NCBI GenBank assembly: GCA_015179025.1
Contig: WHUX01000059.1
Location: 235,775 to 299,774, forward strand
DNA from: Terfezia claveryi
Lineage: Eukaryota > Ascomycota > Pezizomycetes > Pezizales > Pezizaceae
DNA: 64,000 bases
Direction of reading: 5' to 3'
Positions within the stretch are counted from its first letter, which is position 1; the number at the start of each line of letters is the position of its first letter. This document shows positions 35,775 through 46,268 of this stretch, piece by piece. The notes under the pieces were generated by a model. It searched no databases. It saw nothing but the letters and a program-made list of their open reading frames with translations, and was not told the origin of the DNA. The position numbers and the translations under genes were made by a program.

Positions 35775-36608
35775 ATGTATACTACAGCTCATGCACCTGA
35801 AGCTTCTCAACAATCCACCCCAGAATCCAGAGGTCGGGCTCACATATCTTCCATAACAAAAACAAAGGCATCTCTCGTAGACCGCGGGGACAAATTCGCC
35901 GTCCAAGCCGAGCTCGCTTTCGTTGTCCACGGAACCTACACCCCCAACGGCGACAACCCCGTCAGTATAATCTGTTTATCGCACACCTTCATCAGCACCA
36001 TCCAATCCCGCCAGTTCCGCAAAGCAACAATCAAGCTCCAATTCTACAGAAACAACAATTCTAAGCCCGGCCCAGAAGTCATTGAAGTCCATCCCATTAA
36101 GAAATGCGATAAAATCAGCTACGTCGAAAAGCAATACACATCTAGCACCTCGTTCATCATAGGAAAGAAGGACAGAAACGGCATCCCTAGAATTAGCACA
36201 AAAAAAGAACGGCTAATCTTGAAAGAAAACTGTGCTGTCATCAAAGGCGAGAAGAAACCCTCTTCCCCAAAGAAATCCTCGGCCAAGGGGAGGGAAAACA
36301 CTGCCTTCTGGACAGTTCTCGAGAACAAAGATTCCCCTGGAATCCCACGACGGTTCAGGACAATCATGTTATTGAAGCGGAGCGATCATGAAAAGTTTTT
36401 TGCAAAGCTCGACATTGAGGCGCAAGTAGATTTTAGACAGAGGTTGAGGGATAAGTGGGAGACGTTGAGGGGTAGGATGGAGGAGATTAAGCCCGTCTGT
36501 TTTGATCCGAAGGTGACGGGGGTGGAGATGGGGGAGGTGCCGAAGGAGTTGGAGGTGGAGAATCTGAGAAAGTTTTGGGATGAGTGTTTGGTGGCGGGGG
36601 ACTCATGA
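35775..36608 (+). CDS. Unidentified intronless protein, 277 aa
   Basis: I do not recognise the family. A single open frame runs from ATG at 35775 to TGA at 36606-36608 without an intron, unlike every housekeeping gene here. The N-terminus is Ser/Thr-rich. A beta-rich segment follows (KFAVQAELAFVVHGTYTP, then ATIKLQFYRNN and GPEVIEVHPIKKCDKISYVE), then a basic Lys/Ser loop (KGEKKPSSPKKSSAKGRE). A helical charged C-terminal part comes last (RRFRTIMLLKRSDHEKFFAK, then QRLRDKWETLRGRMEEIKP). No signal peptide or transmembrane segment. Codon use shifts from C-ending codons at the start to G-ending at the end. The length and balanced composition support a real gene, possibly lineage-specific. It is the last gene before the repeat-rich half. 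Confidence 0.6.
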   Translation: MYTTAHAPEASQQSTPESRGRAHISSITKTKASLVDRGDKFAVQAELAFVVHGTYTPNGDNPVSIICLSHTFISTIQSRQFRKATIKLQFYRNNNSKPGPEVIEVHPIKKCDKISYVEKQYTSSTSFIIGKKDRNGIPRISTKKERLILKENCAVIKGEKKPSSPKKSSAKGRENTAFWTVLENKDSPGIPRRFRTIMLLKRSDHEKFFAKLDIEAQVDFRQRLRDKWETLRGRMEEIKPVCFDPKVTGVEMGEVPKELEVENLRKFWDECLVAGDS

Positions 36609-36886
36609 GTTGTATGCAGTCCGGATTGGGTGGTGTTACCCTGAATTGAACATGCAAATACGCATTCTTTGGTAGAGGGGTTTCAAGAGTTGACCTGTTA
36701 TCTATCTAATATATATCGCATCAAGTTAGCTAGTGAACTGGTCTATAGGGACCTGCTCTCACTTCCGAGTGGAAGTACCCTAAATATTTCAGCGAGAATG
36801 AACCTATCATTCTAGCTCTTTTTTATCAAAAAAAACACATTCATTACTCATATACACCACTCTTCTCTTCAGGGCGGTACGACTAT

Positions 36887-36932
36887 CCACCCAGAAGCCC
36901 GGGTGGATTCAAGGAACAGGCCAAGTCAAATT
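36887..36932 (+). repeat. Dispersed repeat, right copy (CCCGGGTGGATTCA)
   Basis: The sequence CCACCC-AGAAG-CCCGGGTGG-ATTCAAGGAACA matches the copy at 35284-35330 in the same orientation, 1.6 kb away, on the other side of the intronless 277-aa gene. Confidence 0.6.
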
Positions 36933-38073
36933 TTCCATCCACGCGTGCTATGTACACGAAAAATATAAGCGCATCCACTTAATTTCAAATACATCTATGA
37001 AAACAGAGATTAATTGAGAAGGATGGAGAGTTGAAGACAGAGTATTGAGGGCATTGAGTTTCAATAAAGAAGGACAGGGGTATAGGTATTATATAGCAGG
37101 TTTTCCGGAGACATATTGCTAGATTTTATGAGGAGATCTATGCAGCCCTTTTTGAAGCATTAACAGAAGTAAAGATTCCTGTTGCAATATGTTCATGAAA
37201 CGCATGTTCTGCGCGTTTTTTAGAGCCTTGCTCTTATCTGATTCTTCAAGGCATCAGAGCTTGGCGGAAGACTCTTTTGGGCGAAGGGGGGGGTTGTCAA
37301 CCAGACAAGGGATTGGGTTGCAAACCCTAAGTGAACATCTTGCATTACCCTGAACTCCAAACGTGTAGCGTAACCCGCGAATACATGTTTAATCCGCTTG
37401 GCTTATGAGTTCACATTAGACTTTAGACTCAGATCGTTCAAAAGTTGTCAGTGTAGCAGTTTTTGTTTTTTTTGGTTCTGCTTCTAGAGTTATAGGTATA
37501 CCGTTGCGAGTGAAGTAGCCTCGCCAGTGGGGACTGCTATGTGTGAGCAAGTGAAATAAAATCCATCGAAAGGACCAATGGCCTCTTAGTCTGGGGTCTT
37601 TCTATAGCCTGGTACGAGACTAACCGCCTCTCTCTGTCAATATATCGTATAAGGTAGGATAGTGAACCTTTGGTTTAGCTGGTTATGTAGAACCTGCGAA
37701 TTGACTCCAGGTATACCAACCAATAAGGGGGAGAGGGAAGTTCCATGTCGCAGAATTACTAAAGTTACCCTGAACATGCTCCATCCCTTCCTTTGCCACT
37801 TATGCAAACAACCAATGATCTGCATGACTGTGAACATTGGAATTAATTAGTTCATCAAGATCCGAGGTATAACATGATACACATGCCACAGTTTAGCATC
37901 CTAAATGAAGCTCTCCAGGTATGAAAGCCGTAATATACTGGAACTGTCACAGACATTGTAACGGGGTTACCCTAAGTTTTGCATGGAAACTGAACTGTAG
38001 CCAAAACTGTAGCCAATGGAATGGTTTGTGGGAACGTGTTTATCTGGTTGGCACAGTACGATAGGTGTTTATC

Positions 38074-38130
38074 TAGTCTGGTTGGTACGTGTTTATCCCC
38101 GTTTGGCGGGGGCTTGTGCGAACCAGACTA
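38074..38130. mobile_element. Miniature inverted-repeat element, 57-bp palindromic copy
   Basis: Left end TAGTCTGGTTGGTACGTG and right end CTTGTGCGAACCAGACTA are imperfect inverted repeats that meet at a CCCCG/CGGGG stem, so the whole element can fold. Another end (ATCTGGTTGGCAC) lies 30 bases upstream at 38043. The 9-mer GTGTTTATC recurs four times in and around it. Confidence 0.6.
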
Positions 38131-38570
38131 GTGTTTATCACCTGTACAGGCTAATGGCACGCTATACCTGTACAGGCAATGGCCACATTTGGCTATCATA
38201 CAGAATGCGGGAAAGTCTCTACGAGAGGCTAGTGCTAGAAAGTCTTCCACTGCAGCACGCAATAGGTCCAAGCTCGAGGGTCGGGTGCCGAGACTATAGG
38301 TATTCAGAATTTTTGACTTCTTCTTTCGGTATAATTGGATGGTTGCCTTTTTGGGAAATTACACAGGTAGTTCCTTTTTTGGCCCATACCTTTTCCGGTA
38401 TCGCCAGACTAGTACATATCTCTCAGTGTACCCTTTTTGTTATCAAGCTAGTCCTGTCTTCTCCCTACCACATCATTTTTAGTCTGGTTATCATTTTTAG
38501 ATCAAGTTTCACCAGTCCAACGAGCCCTTGACATGCAGTGTTGCAGACAGACAACAATTTCGGAGTAGGT

Positions 38571-39240
38571 AGCCCCATGTTTGAAGTCTGGCTTGGATCC
38601 CAAATGCCAGTTGTACTGGAGTCGTCAAATGTATATCATATGTACAGCTATTTTTCTCCTTGCTGAACAGAAATTCATAACATCGCCATCATGTCTATGT
38701 TACGGCTGAGATTATGCAGACCGGGCCGGCGCCACCCGATGGTGGTTGGCCAGTCAGCCCCGCTTTCCTATATATACACACACATCCTGTATCTAGTTAA
38801 GACTCAAGCGAAGTCTTGTATCGCTGGGTTACTTTGAATGAATCTATATTCTTCGCACCTTAATAGCCCAGTTAGGCCCGAGCCTAATGATTGTGCCCTC
38901 GTAGGCCCCAAATATCGATATTCCGACAGATATCACCGTGATCACTAGCTCGCCCCTAACATTACTTCGCTTTGATCAAAGGGACCGGTGATTCTGGCTA
39001 ACCACCCCTACTTACCTACATACTGTCGGACAACCCCCGAAAAGGCCAGAATATGGCTAAAGAGATGTCGCTGGATTATTTGCTAATATGAGTGACATCG
39101 GAAATAATTATTTCCCCCTCCTATTTGCTCATTAGCTTGTTTTGAGCCAACATACTAATCATATATCGAGATTCTCAATATTCTAGATGTCGAGCGAGCA
39201 AGCTCAAGACCCCCGAACGAGGCTATATTTTTTTCTCTGC
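38571..39240 (+). mobile_element. Possible LTR and leader remnant of a Ty3/gypsy-like element
   Basis: A TATA-like stretch (CTATATATACACAC, about 38769) is followed by a run resembling the R/U5 part of fungal gypsy LTRs and by TTCCGACA, ending at 38928. A reversed counterpart TGTCGGACAA starts at 39024. An ATG at 39187 begins a short frame (MSSEQAQDPRTRLYF) that could be the start of a gag, quickly lost. No reverse transcriptase is present. Tentative. Confidence 0.3.
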
Positions 39241-40374
39241 ATTCCTCTTTTACCAGCCAAGCAGGACCGTCCAACGATGACTACAAGTCTTTAACTGTGT
39301 TAGTAGGATGATAGGAGGATCTAGAGTGGCAATGTGAGCTCTGAAGGCTCGTAAGGCTCTGAAAGAAGGGCTCTGAAGGCTTCGAGAGCTCTCATGCTCA
39401 AAAGAAGATACCTTCAGACGAATCACGTTGAGCGAGCCCACGGCAAAATACTCCAACACGTTCTGACACCTCCTGAAGCTTCTAGAAACCAGATCGAGAA
39501 TGCCCAAGGCAAATACTCTAAAAATCTGTCTCTTTCCATGATACTAACCAACCTTACAGCTTCGGATCTATCTCGATCTGTAGGATGATGTGGATGTATG
39601 TAATAGTCTGGTTGGCACAACACCCTCCTTTGTAGTATGTAAGAAGCATGTCTTTGCTAAGTCTAATGGCACGAGAACTCTTGGAGTGAGAGGTTTTGCA
39701 TAGCAACATTAACAGCGAATAGACAGATGAATGGCCAATAAAGGGACACTTCACCTGATGTATGCGAGTATGTGTGTTTGTAAGACAGTGCGAACGTAGG
39801 GTGCGAATGTACAGTGCGAACGTATGAGTGAGCACGTAGATATGAGACGTTCGAGTATATGAGTATATGTGATTCCTTCAAGCTCAACCTCTCTAGAGAA
39901 GTAATAGAAGAGCTCTATATACATGAATGGATAATGCTAATAGCATTGCTGTTACAGGTAAGTATTGCGAGAAAGCAGGTATGTGCTGGAGTTACGTGAG
40001 GTTTCATCTCGCCACAACGTCAGTATATGCGTGAGTGGCATATCGGTCATATGCCGGATTAGCTCACGTACTTTTCAACAAGAACCTCATATGGTTCCTG
40101 CCAAGCCTCGCTTTATCTATCTATCTATCTAATGCAATGCAGCTATGTGGTACTTAGTACCACACCGTGTCTGTCTTGTGCCAACCAGACTACGTATCTG
40201 TCTTGTCCCAACCAGACTACGTATCTGTATGAGTTCGGTATACCTAATATTTGCGCCTTCCCTGCCTGGAACAGCCTGTGATATACCCAAGGTGTTTACC
40301 CTGGACTCGACAACTCCGATATATCCTATATTTGCGCCTTCCCCGACTGGACATTCAGAGAGAAGGAAAGACAA
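39241..40374. other. Repeat-rich gene-free stretch
   Basis: A TAGTCTGGTTGGCACAACACC end lies at 39604. A (TATC)n run lies at about 40112-40130, and two 27-bp copies of a unit ending CCAACCAGACTA lie at 40166-40219. A duplicated TATTTGCGCCTTCCC segment is at 40249 and 40329. No coding sequence is supported. Confidence 0.55.
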
Positions 40375-40585
40375 GTGATTTATTAGGCTCTATGAGAAGG
40401 TAAGACAGAGATTTGTATAGCTCAGCGAGAAGGCAAGACCGGAGGTTTATAGAGCTCCGTGGGAAGGCAAGACAAGAGGTTTATTGAGCTTCACGAGAAG
40501 GCAAGCCAAGAGATTGAGCTCTGCGAGAAGGCAAGACCGGAGATTTATATAGCTCAGCGAGAAGGCAAGACAAGTGACTTATTGA
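40375..40585 (+). repeat. Minisatellite, unit of about 40 bp (GAGAAGGCAAGACAAGAGGTTTAT type)
   Basis: Five to six diverged units each contain GCGAGAAGGCAAGAC followed by GAGGTTTATAGAGCTC or a variant. It abuts the downstream Glu/Ile repeat region. Confidence 0.75.
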
Positions 40586-41290
40586 GGTCATCAATCTCGG
40601 CAATCTCCTCAATCTCCTGGATCTCCTCGATTTCCTGAATCTCCTCGATCTCCTTAATTTCCTGGATCTCCTGGATCTCCTCAATCTCCTGAATCTCCTC
40701 AATCTCCTGAATCTTCTCGATCCCCTCAATCTCCTCATCATTATAATTCCGCCTACTGAGCTTCTCAATATCTTCTCGGGGTATATGTAGGTCTGGAATT
40801 GGTGGTGAACCATCCAGCTCATCTACCAAGTCCCTCATGCCTATTTTTAACGCCTCCGAACTCTTCTGGATTTGTAGAACTGGCACTGGTAATGCGAGAT
40901 TCACTGGTAAGGTAAGCTTTGCCGGTAAGGCAAGCTTTGTTGCTGGGTTGAGCTTTGCTGGTAAGGTATGGTTTGCCAGTAAGGCAAGGTTCAATGGAAC
41001 CGCCTTCTCTAGTTCATCCTCATCTACTCCTTCTTCTTCTTCTTTAAGAGGAGCCACTCCCTCTTACATGGCTGACACCCGCTTGCAGAATGCTTCAATC
41101 TCCAGCTTCCCCGAGATTGTCACAATAATCCGGTTCCAACGAGGGAATAGTGCTGCTCCTGTAGCTACCATAAACTCAGTACCATACTGCATGGGCTACC
41201 GGATCATCACGGGCAATCGGATCAAATGGCGATTTGGTGATTTGTGTGCAATTTCCAACCAAATAGGCTCAAACTTTGGGATTTTTTTGT
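40551..41290 (-). pseudogene. Broken coding relic with Glu-Ile-Gln repeats
   Basis: On the minus strand a reading frame is visible from about 41290 (VGNCTQITKSPFDPIARDD, then VAHAVWY), continues after a one-base frame change (GTEFMVATGAALFPRWN, then IIVTISGKLEIEAFCKRVSA), meets ATG-TAA near 41067, and continues open (GVAPLKEEEEGVDEDELEKA). It ends in a repeat of EIQEIEE units encoded by CTCCTCAATCTCCTGAAT-type DNA at 40590-40740. The balanced, non-repetitive middle argues for a former protein. I do not recognise the family; its setting suggests a mobile-element protein. The overlapping Arg-rich frame is only a shadow of the repeat. Confidence 0.5.
40590..40740 (+). repeat. 9/18-bp tandem repeat (CTCCTCAATCTCCTGAAT)
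   Basis: About 15 copies of a 9-base unit CTCCTSRAT. On the minus strand it encodes alternating Glu-Ile-Gln/Glu, which would form a highly charged helix. Confidence 0.85.
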
Positions 41291-41379
41291 ATATATATAG
41301 TAGTTTCTTGGACAATTCACCCAAGGGCACATGCATATTATTACTTAAAATATATGGGAAAAATACATGATTGCATAGA

Positions 41380-42365
41380 ATAGGGTTGGCCGTAGGATCT
41401 GTGAATAAAAAGGGGATACGGAATATTTGAATGGCAGGAATTATTGCTTCTACTTTATAGTTGAGGCCTACATAAGCTAGGAATGACCAATCTCTACGAA
41501 ACTTCTCTCATCCCTTGGGTCAGTTGAGGAAGGCAATTTCTTGGAGTATCTCAACCAAACCAGGCTAAAGTCAAGGACCTAATAGCTTACAAGAATCTAC
41601 ACAGAAAGTAAAATGTTTTGGGCAACTGAAGCTATTAGTTAACCTTTTCTTGGTTGATATATCCCAAAATTTGTTATTTCTACCTAATATGGCTACTATA
41701 CCAAGCCACCTTAATTTAGGCTAAATAAGGCTTGTTATAAGTTTAAGGGATTGCCCTCCTTATGATGATTCTTTTAAGCTATTAAACACTATATTATTTC
41801 AAGAAACTCACTAGTGTAAAAAGTATAGTGGAGAGTTATACTCAAGAAGGTAAAGGACTGAATACTAATATATTGAGCAAACAATAATAATCAACCTTAT
41901 CGAAAGCAAAAGATGTAGATAGCAAACTTAATACCAATTAAGTTTACAATCAAGTTTATATTAAGGTTCACTATGAAGTTCATTCATTTACTTTTATGCT
42001 TAAGTTTCTTTGTATATTATATTTGGGAGGTACTACTAAAATATAGGTGGGTTTTGTAGCCTGTCTTAGTATCTGACACTAATATTCTAGACCACCTACC
42101 TAGTACTCAAAAGTCAATCTCTACTATACTACAAACAAAAGAGCGACCTAGATCTAAGCCTAAATATATGGAAAGCTAAGTATATAAGGTTTGAAGGCCT
42201 ATTCGAAGAGTATAATGCAACTACTTAAAAGAGAAAAAGATAGAAGTCTTAATGTTTCTAATACATTATTGACTTCCAAAGGATAATAATTAGGTTGAAT
42301 ATCATTGTCCTACATAAACTGAAGCTAGTCAATCATAAGCAAAAAAAATATTTGTGTCATGTGTC
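41380..42365. other. AT-rich stretch, probable decayed repeat
   Basis: Composition drops sharply in GC with many TA dinucleotides and stops in all frames. It is consistent with old mutated transposon DNA, but no family is recognisable. Confidence 0.45.
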
Positions 42366-42389
42366 TTCCTGTACGTCCAATGCACAGGA

Positions 42390-42550
42390 CGCATGGGACA
42401 GGAACTTACAATCAGGACGCCAACCATTCGGTGGGCTAGCGTCGGGATGCACTCAGATGGTGGTCCCATGCCTAGGACGCTGAACTTACCCTTGGCAGGC
42501 ATGCCTGCGCCCTAGACGCAAGGCTTATCTTTGGCGGGTGCCCCTTGCAT
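42390..42550 (+). repeat. Left subterminal GGACGC cluster of the transposon
   Basis: Motifs AGGACGC, TAGGACGC, TAGACGC and CGGACGT recur every 30-50 bases, with one candidate terminal 10-mer at 42411. The local GC content is much higher than in the flanking AT-rich DNA. Confidence 0.55.
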
Positions 42551-43214
42551 CTCGGACGTAAGGCTAATGCAACATTCCTCCCGATGCATTTGGTCTGTGG
42601 ACTTACGTCCTTGAAGTATTTGTCGATTGTACGTGCATCACCGATGGCATTCTGAATTGGAGCAGTGTCTATGACGCTGTCGCACTCACTACTTTCGTCC
42701 CCAACGAAGTAAGTTTATTGACTACTCTTCCTCAACGTTTGCACAAATGGGTGCTCTTCCTCAACTCTGGCCTGCTCCGATCTGACGTCTACAATGCGGG
42801 CTCCCCAACATTGTATGTCGGCAATGCAAGCGGGTGAACCCTGGATCTATTTTACTTGAAATTGCAATTATTTCATATTTGAATTCTAGCTTGCTAATCC
42901 ATGCCTAAAAAAAATCATATTTATTGAAAAAAAAAATTCACCAAATAAAAAAATATAGCAAAAAAAAATAGCAAAAGACATAATAAGCCCCAGCACTACT
43001 ACCTCATAACTTCCATCATATTCTTCCACTTATCTGTCAAGGTTATCTTCATCGTCGGTCTCGTAATCATCGTCGCATTCTTGAGCTTCCCTATCCAAGA
43101 TAGTTAGCCTTGTCTGAATGGTTATAAGCGTAGAAAGACGTAAAACTTACCAACGGAGGTAGTTTCATCTTCAACTGCATTATTCTTGTGCTGAAGTACG
43201 TCGGGAATCCATTG

Positions 43215-44621
43215 TCAGCTGAGGTGTTTTGATTTTGCAAGCTCGGCAAGTTCTTGAACAAGCTCAGCTTCAAAGACCAAGGTATTGCTGATTCGTAGGG
43301 GTTGGTCTGATTCCAGTGAACCGTTTTGCTGTGTGGCGGCCAAACGTGCGCCTATATCTGCCTTGATTGCAGCCAAGAGGAGCACACGTACTTTCCGGGA
43401 GTGGGCATTCCAGGTGGCTATAAACCGTTTGTAGGTTGCTATACATGTCAGAAAATGTACTCCCTTCGTCGGGTGAGAAATATTTACTGACGGTTGTATC
43501 GTATCTGAAATTCCCTATACTTGGGGGTTCAACATACACCCCGGTTGTCCATGCCTTCAGGCAATGACGCATGGCAGAGGTGACTAGGCAGATAAACACT
43601 TCATTGATCGAATCAAAGAAGGTATCATCCGAGTTCCCACACATTTTCATATTTGAGAAATATTTATGGAAGATGATCTCCGTGATTTCGTTAGCACGGA
43701 AATGCCTCTGGTGGGCCTGTATAAGTCTTAGTCATGTCAGACCTCCGACGCCAGAAGGAAGGCTTAACTCCCGGCCATCTTCTCTGCAAATGAACCAATC
43801 CTGAAATAACAGGTACTTCACCCGCTCAGCTATCTCGTGTTGAGGTAGGTGGTTCAAGGCGAAAAGCTCGACAATACTATGTTTACATTCGTAAACAAGG
43901 TGTGCTCGAGTTCGCGAATGTATGCTATGCAGCTGTGATAGTTTAGAATAGCATCCGATGTCGCAGACAGGGAAGAGTACATACATAGGCATTTGCTGTT
44001 TTCATGCGTTTCAGTTTTTCTTTAGTTTCCTCTTGAGCTTTGAGCCAGGCTACTGATAACAATTGTTGGATTTCCTCCACATTTAGCATTGGATTTCTGA
44101 ATAAAGTATAAAAGCACACATGCTCGGCCGCTCGCGAGGTGAGTTCCTTGTACTCGTCTGGGATAGCGAAAAATGACCTGGATCGCGGCCCGACGCGAGA
44201 GGGCTTGTTGACCGTCAGGTCGATCTGTTGTTCCTGGGGTATCTCAGAGTCAAAGTTAAACCTATCACTAGGCAGATTACTCACACTGGACTCAGTGTAA
44301 GTATAAAGCCACCTTCTGCTAGCAGGGGGTGCCGGTGGGGAGAACTATGTACATTGGAGTTAGCTGAACTCATGGATCTAGATGTGAGGTGGTACTTACT
44401 TGTAGCCTGGAACTCGAAGTCTATGAAGGAGCGTATTGGATACACAGTTTCCTTGCGGGGCGTGTCCCATCCGACGCCGCACGTCGTTTTGAGGACAGTG
44501 CTATATGAGGAGGCTGAAGAACAGTCTCCTCATCTTCGTCCTCTTCGTCCTCCGCATCATATGAAGGAATTGTTTGCTGTCGTGTAACACCCTGTGAACT
44601 TTCGCCCGGGCGTTGTGACAT
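43215..44621 (-). pseudogene. DUF6532-like accessory gene of the transposon, one in-frame stop
   Basis: On the minus strand the ATG at 44619-44621 begins MSQRPGESSQGVTRQQTIP with an acidic patch. Exon 1 has one in-frame TAG (after CIQYAPS, readable as former CAG) before a GTAAGT donor near 44401. Later exons read SFFAIPDEYKELTSRAAEHV, then MLNVEEIQQLLSVAWLKAQE, then RTRAHLVYECKHSIVELFA and HFRANEITEIIFHKYFSNM. They continue INEVFICLVTSAMRHCLKAW and GNFRYDTTVSKYF, and end KSKHLS-stop at 43215-43217. This order (R-rich helix, V/L-rich middle, FF motif, TALxxAL-like helix, Y-F-x-Y end) matches DUF6532 as I know it from Agaricomycetes. Function unknown. About six introns; the last is uncertain. 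Apart from the one stop it is nearly intact. Confidence 0.6.
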
Positions 44622-44666
44622 TATGGAAAGTTAATGTGAATAGGGATGGGGTTGTGCAGAGTGAAC

Positions 44667-44726
44667 AGAAATGTGCAGAGGGATGGGAATGTGCAGAGGG
44701 ATGGGAATGTGCAGAGGGATGGGTTG
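44667..44726 (+). repeat. 17-bp tandem repeat (TGTGCAGAGGGATGGGA)
   Basis: Three consecutive copies, plus a partial one, lie between the two minus-strand transposon genes. Confidence 0.85.
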
Positions 44727-45164
44727 ATGACAAGTGGGGGGATATTGAGGGTGAAGAGAGGACGTGAGGAGTCAGAAATTTGGGCTACAGGGGACAATGA
44801 GAGTGGATCCAAATGGTACTTATTAACTTCCGAGTCTGCTTTGCTATCTTGAAAACAGTTCCATCTATCTAGAAAAACTCCCGACTCTACCAGAATAAAA
44901 CCCGACTAACCCCAAAAGAGCCCGACTACCTATAAAAATCCTGTGTAACTCTAAAAATCCCGAAAACGCTAGAAAATCCATGCCAACCAGACTAGAAAAC
45001 CCCAACTAATACCCAACTAAACAGAATGATACCGACGTCCCCAAACTGTCTACCTACGTCCAAAGTCATGTAAAAAGATCCTCTTAGGCATTTATCGTCT
45101 CCCAATAGTATTGGGCTGCGTTCAACTCGCGAACTTTGCTCACCACCCGTCGAACGCCCAAGAG

Positions 45165-46268
45165 TCAGTTCAATTGAGTAGCCCGACGCCCTACAGCTAC
45201 CACCTGACGTGCCTTGATGAGTTGCGGACTAGAGGTAATTTTTGGCCGTTTGAGGCATTGAATATAGCAGTAATCCTCATCATCGGAATCGATGATGCCT
45301 GCATTTGGGAAGAGGCACTTGTGCTCCTTCTTGATATCGCTCAGGGTTTCCTGCTAGTGGTCCACTTTTCCACGGAGTTCATACTTGTGTTGTTCAAAAG
45401 TATGGTCTCTTGTAAGCATCCGACGCCGACGAACCCCAGCGACATTGCGTACGTTCGCATCAGAATCCTTGGCAAAATCTTCATATTCATTCCGGGGGAT
45501 AAACTTCTCAAGTTCGAAGTAAGGATGGGCTCGGAAGGGGGTATTGGCTCTTGGGGGTACAGAATAGAGTAACACTATTAGGCGTACCGGGTCACTTTTA
45601 GACATTCGGAAAAATGCCTTCACCTCTGCGTCAGAATGGAGACCAGTATAGTCGGCAGGAAAGCTGAGGTTAGAAGGGTTTGGGTCCTTGAGTGCACCCA
45701 AAATTTCTCGAACCTTTCTATCGGCAGGAACATGAGCTTTGACCATGTCTCAAATCCTGTCTAGAGTCTTTGTCTGAATAACCACTAAATTCCTCCTATC
45801 CCATTCATCCCAGATCCACCCATTGATATCCCTATGCTCTCCTATCTCAGGATTACACACCCAGAATGCCACCGCGGTCCCTACAGCTTCACCGGTGTCG
45901 GAGATGTCTTCTTCTTCATCGGAGTTCTCATGAGCATGTACCCTCTTTCGAGCACGCTTGATAGCCAGGTTTTTTGATGTCTCAGAACGTTTCTTTAGGC
46001 AATCTTGTAGCAGTGCCTCCAGTGCCTTTTGGTGGGACTCGGACCCACTGGCCAGTCGATTCCTCATAGAAGTCCTAAATCCAGTTAGGCTGCGAGCAGC
46101 AATGATAAGAGCATCTTTCTCATTTTGGCTTGCTGAGGCCCAACTTCGGATTGAATGTTGGGCACAATAGTCCTTGACAGTATTGCGCCATGATGTGTAG
46201 TCGGCATCTTGTGTATCCCACCCCAAGTCGGTCTTTGAGTTCTGAATTAGGTTCTTAGGAGTAACCAT
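45165..46268 (-). pseudogene. Unidentified transposon protein ORF, 368 codons, two in-frame stops
   Basis: One reading frame runs from ATG at 46266-46268 (MVTPKNLIQNSKTDLGWDTQ) to TGA at 45165-45167, broken only by TGA at about 45750 and TAG at about 45354. Both could be former CGA and CAG/CAA. The N-terminal part is helical and basic (IIAARSLTGFRTSMRNRLAS, then AIKRARKRVHAHE), followed by an acidic patch and a W-rich segment (NGWIWDEWDRRNLVVIQ). The middle reads KVREILGALKDPNPSNLSFP and DPVRLIVLLYSVPPRANTPF, and the end has YCYIQCLKRPKITSSPQ. I do not recognise any domain. It is divergent to the transposase with about 780 bp between start codons, so it probably shares its promoter region. 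Likely an accessory protein of the element. Confidence 0.6.

Larger units (their letters stand above)
36609..38570. other. Gene-free region with short dispersed elements
   Basis: I see no supported coding sequence. It contains the second CCCGGGTGG repeat copy and the TAGTCTGGTT palindrome, both listed separately. Open frames at about 37660-38530 have no domain. Confidence 0.55.

Noticed and set aside
40481..40822. Arg-rich frame (RRLRRFRRLRR type)
   Set aside because: It is a shifted reading of the CTCCTCAAT repeat; the Glu/Ile frame joins a protein-like segment, this one does not.
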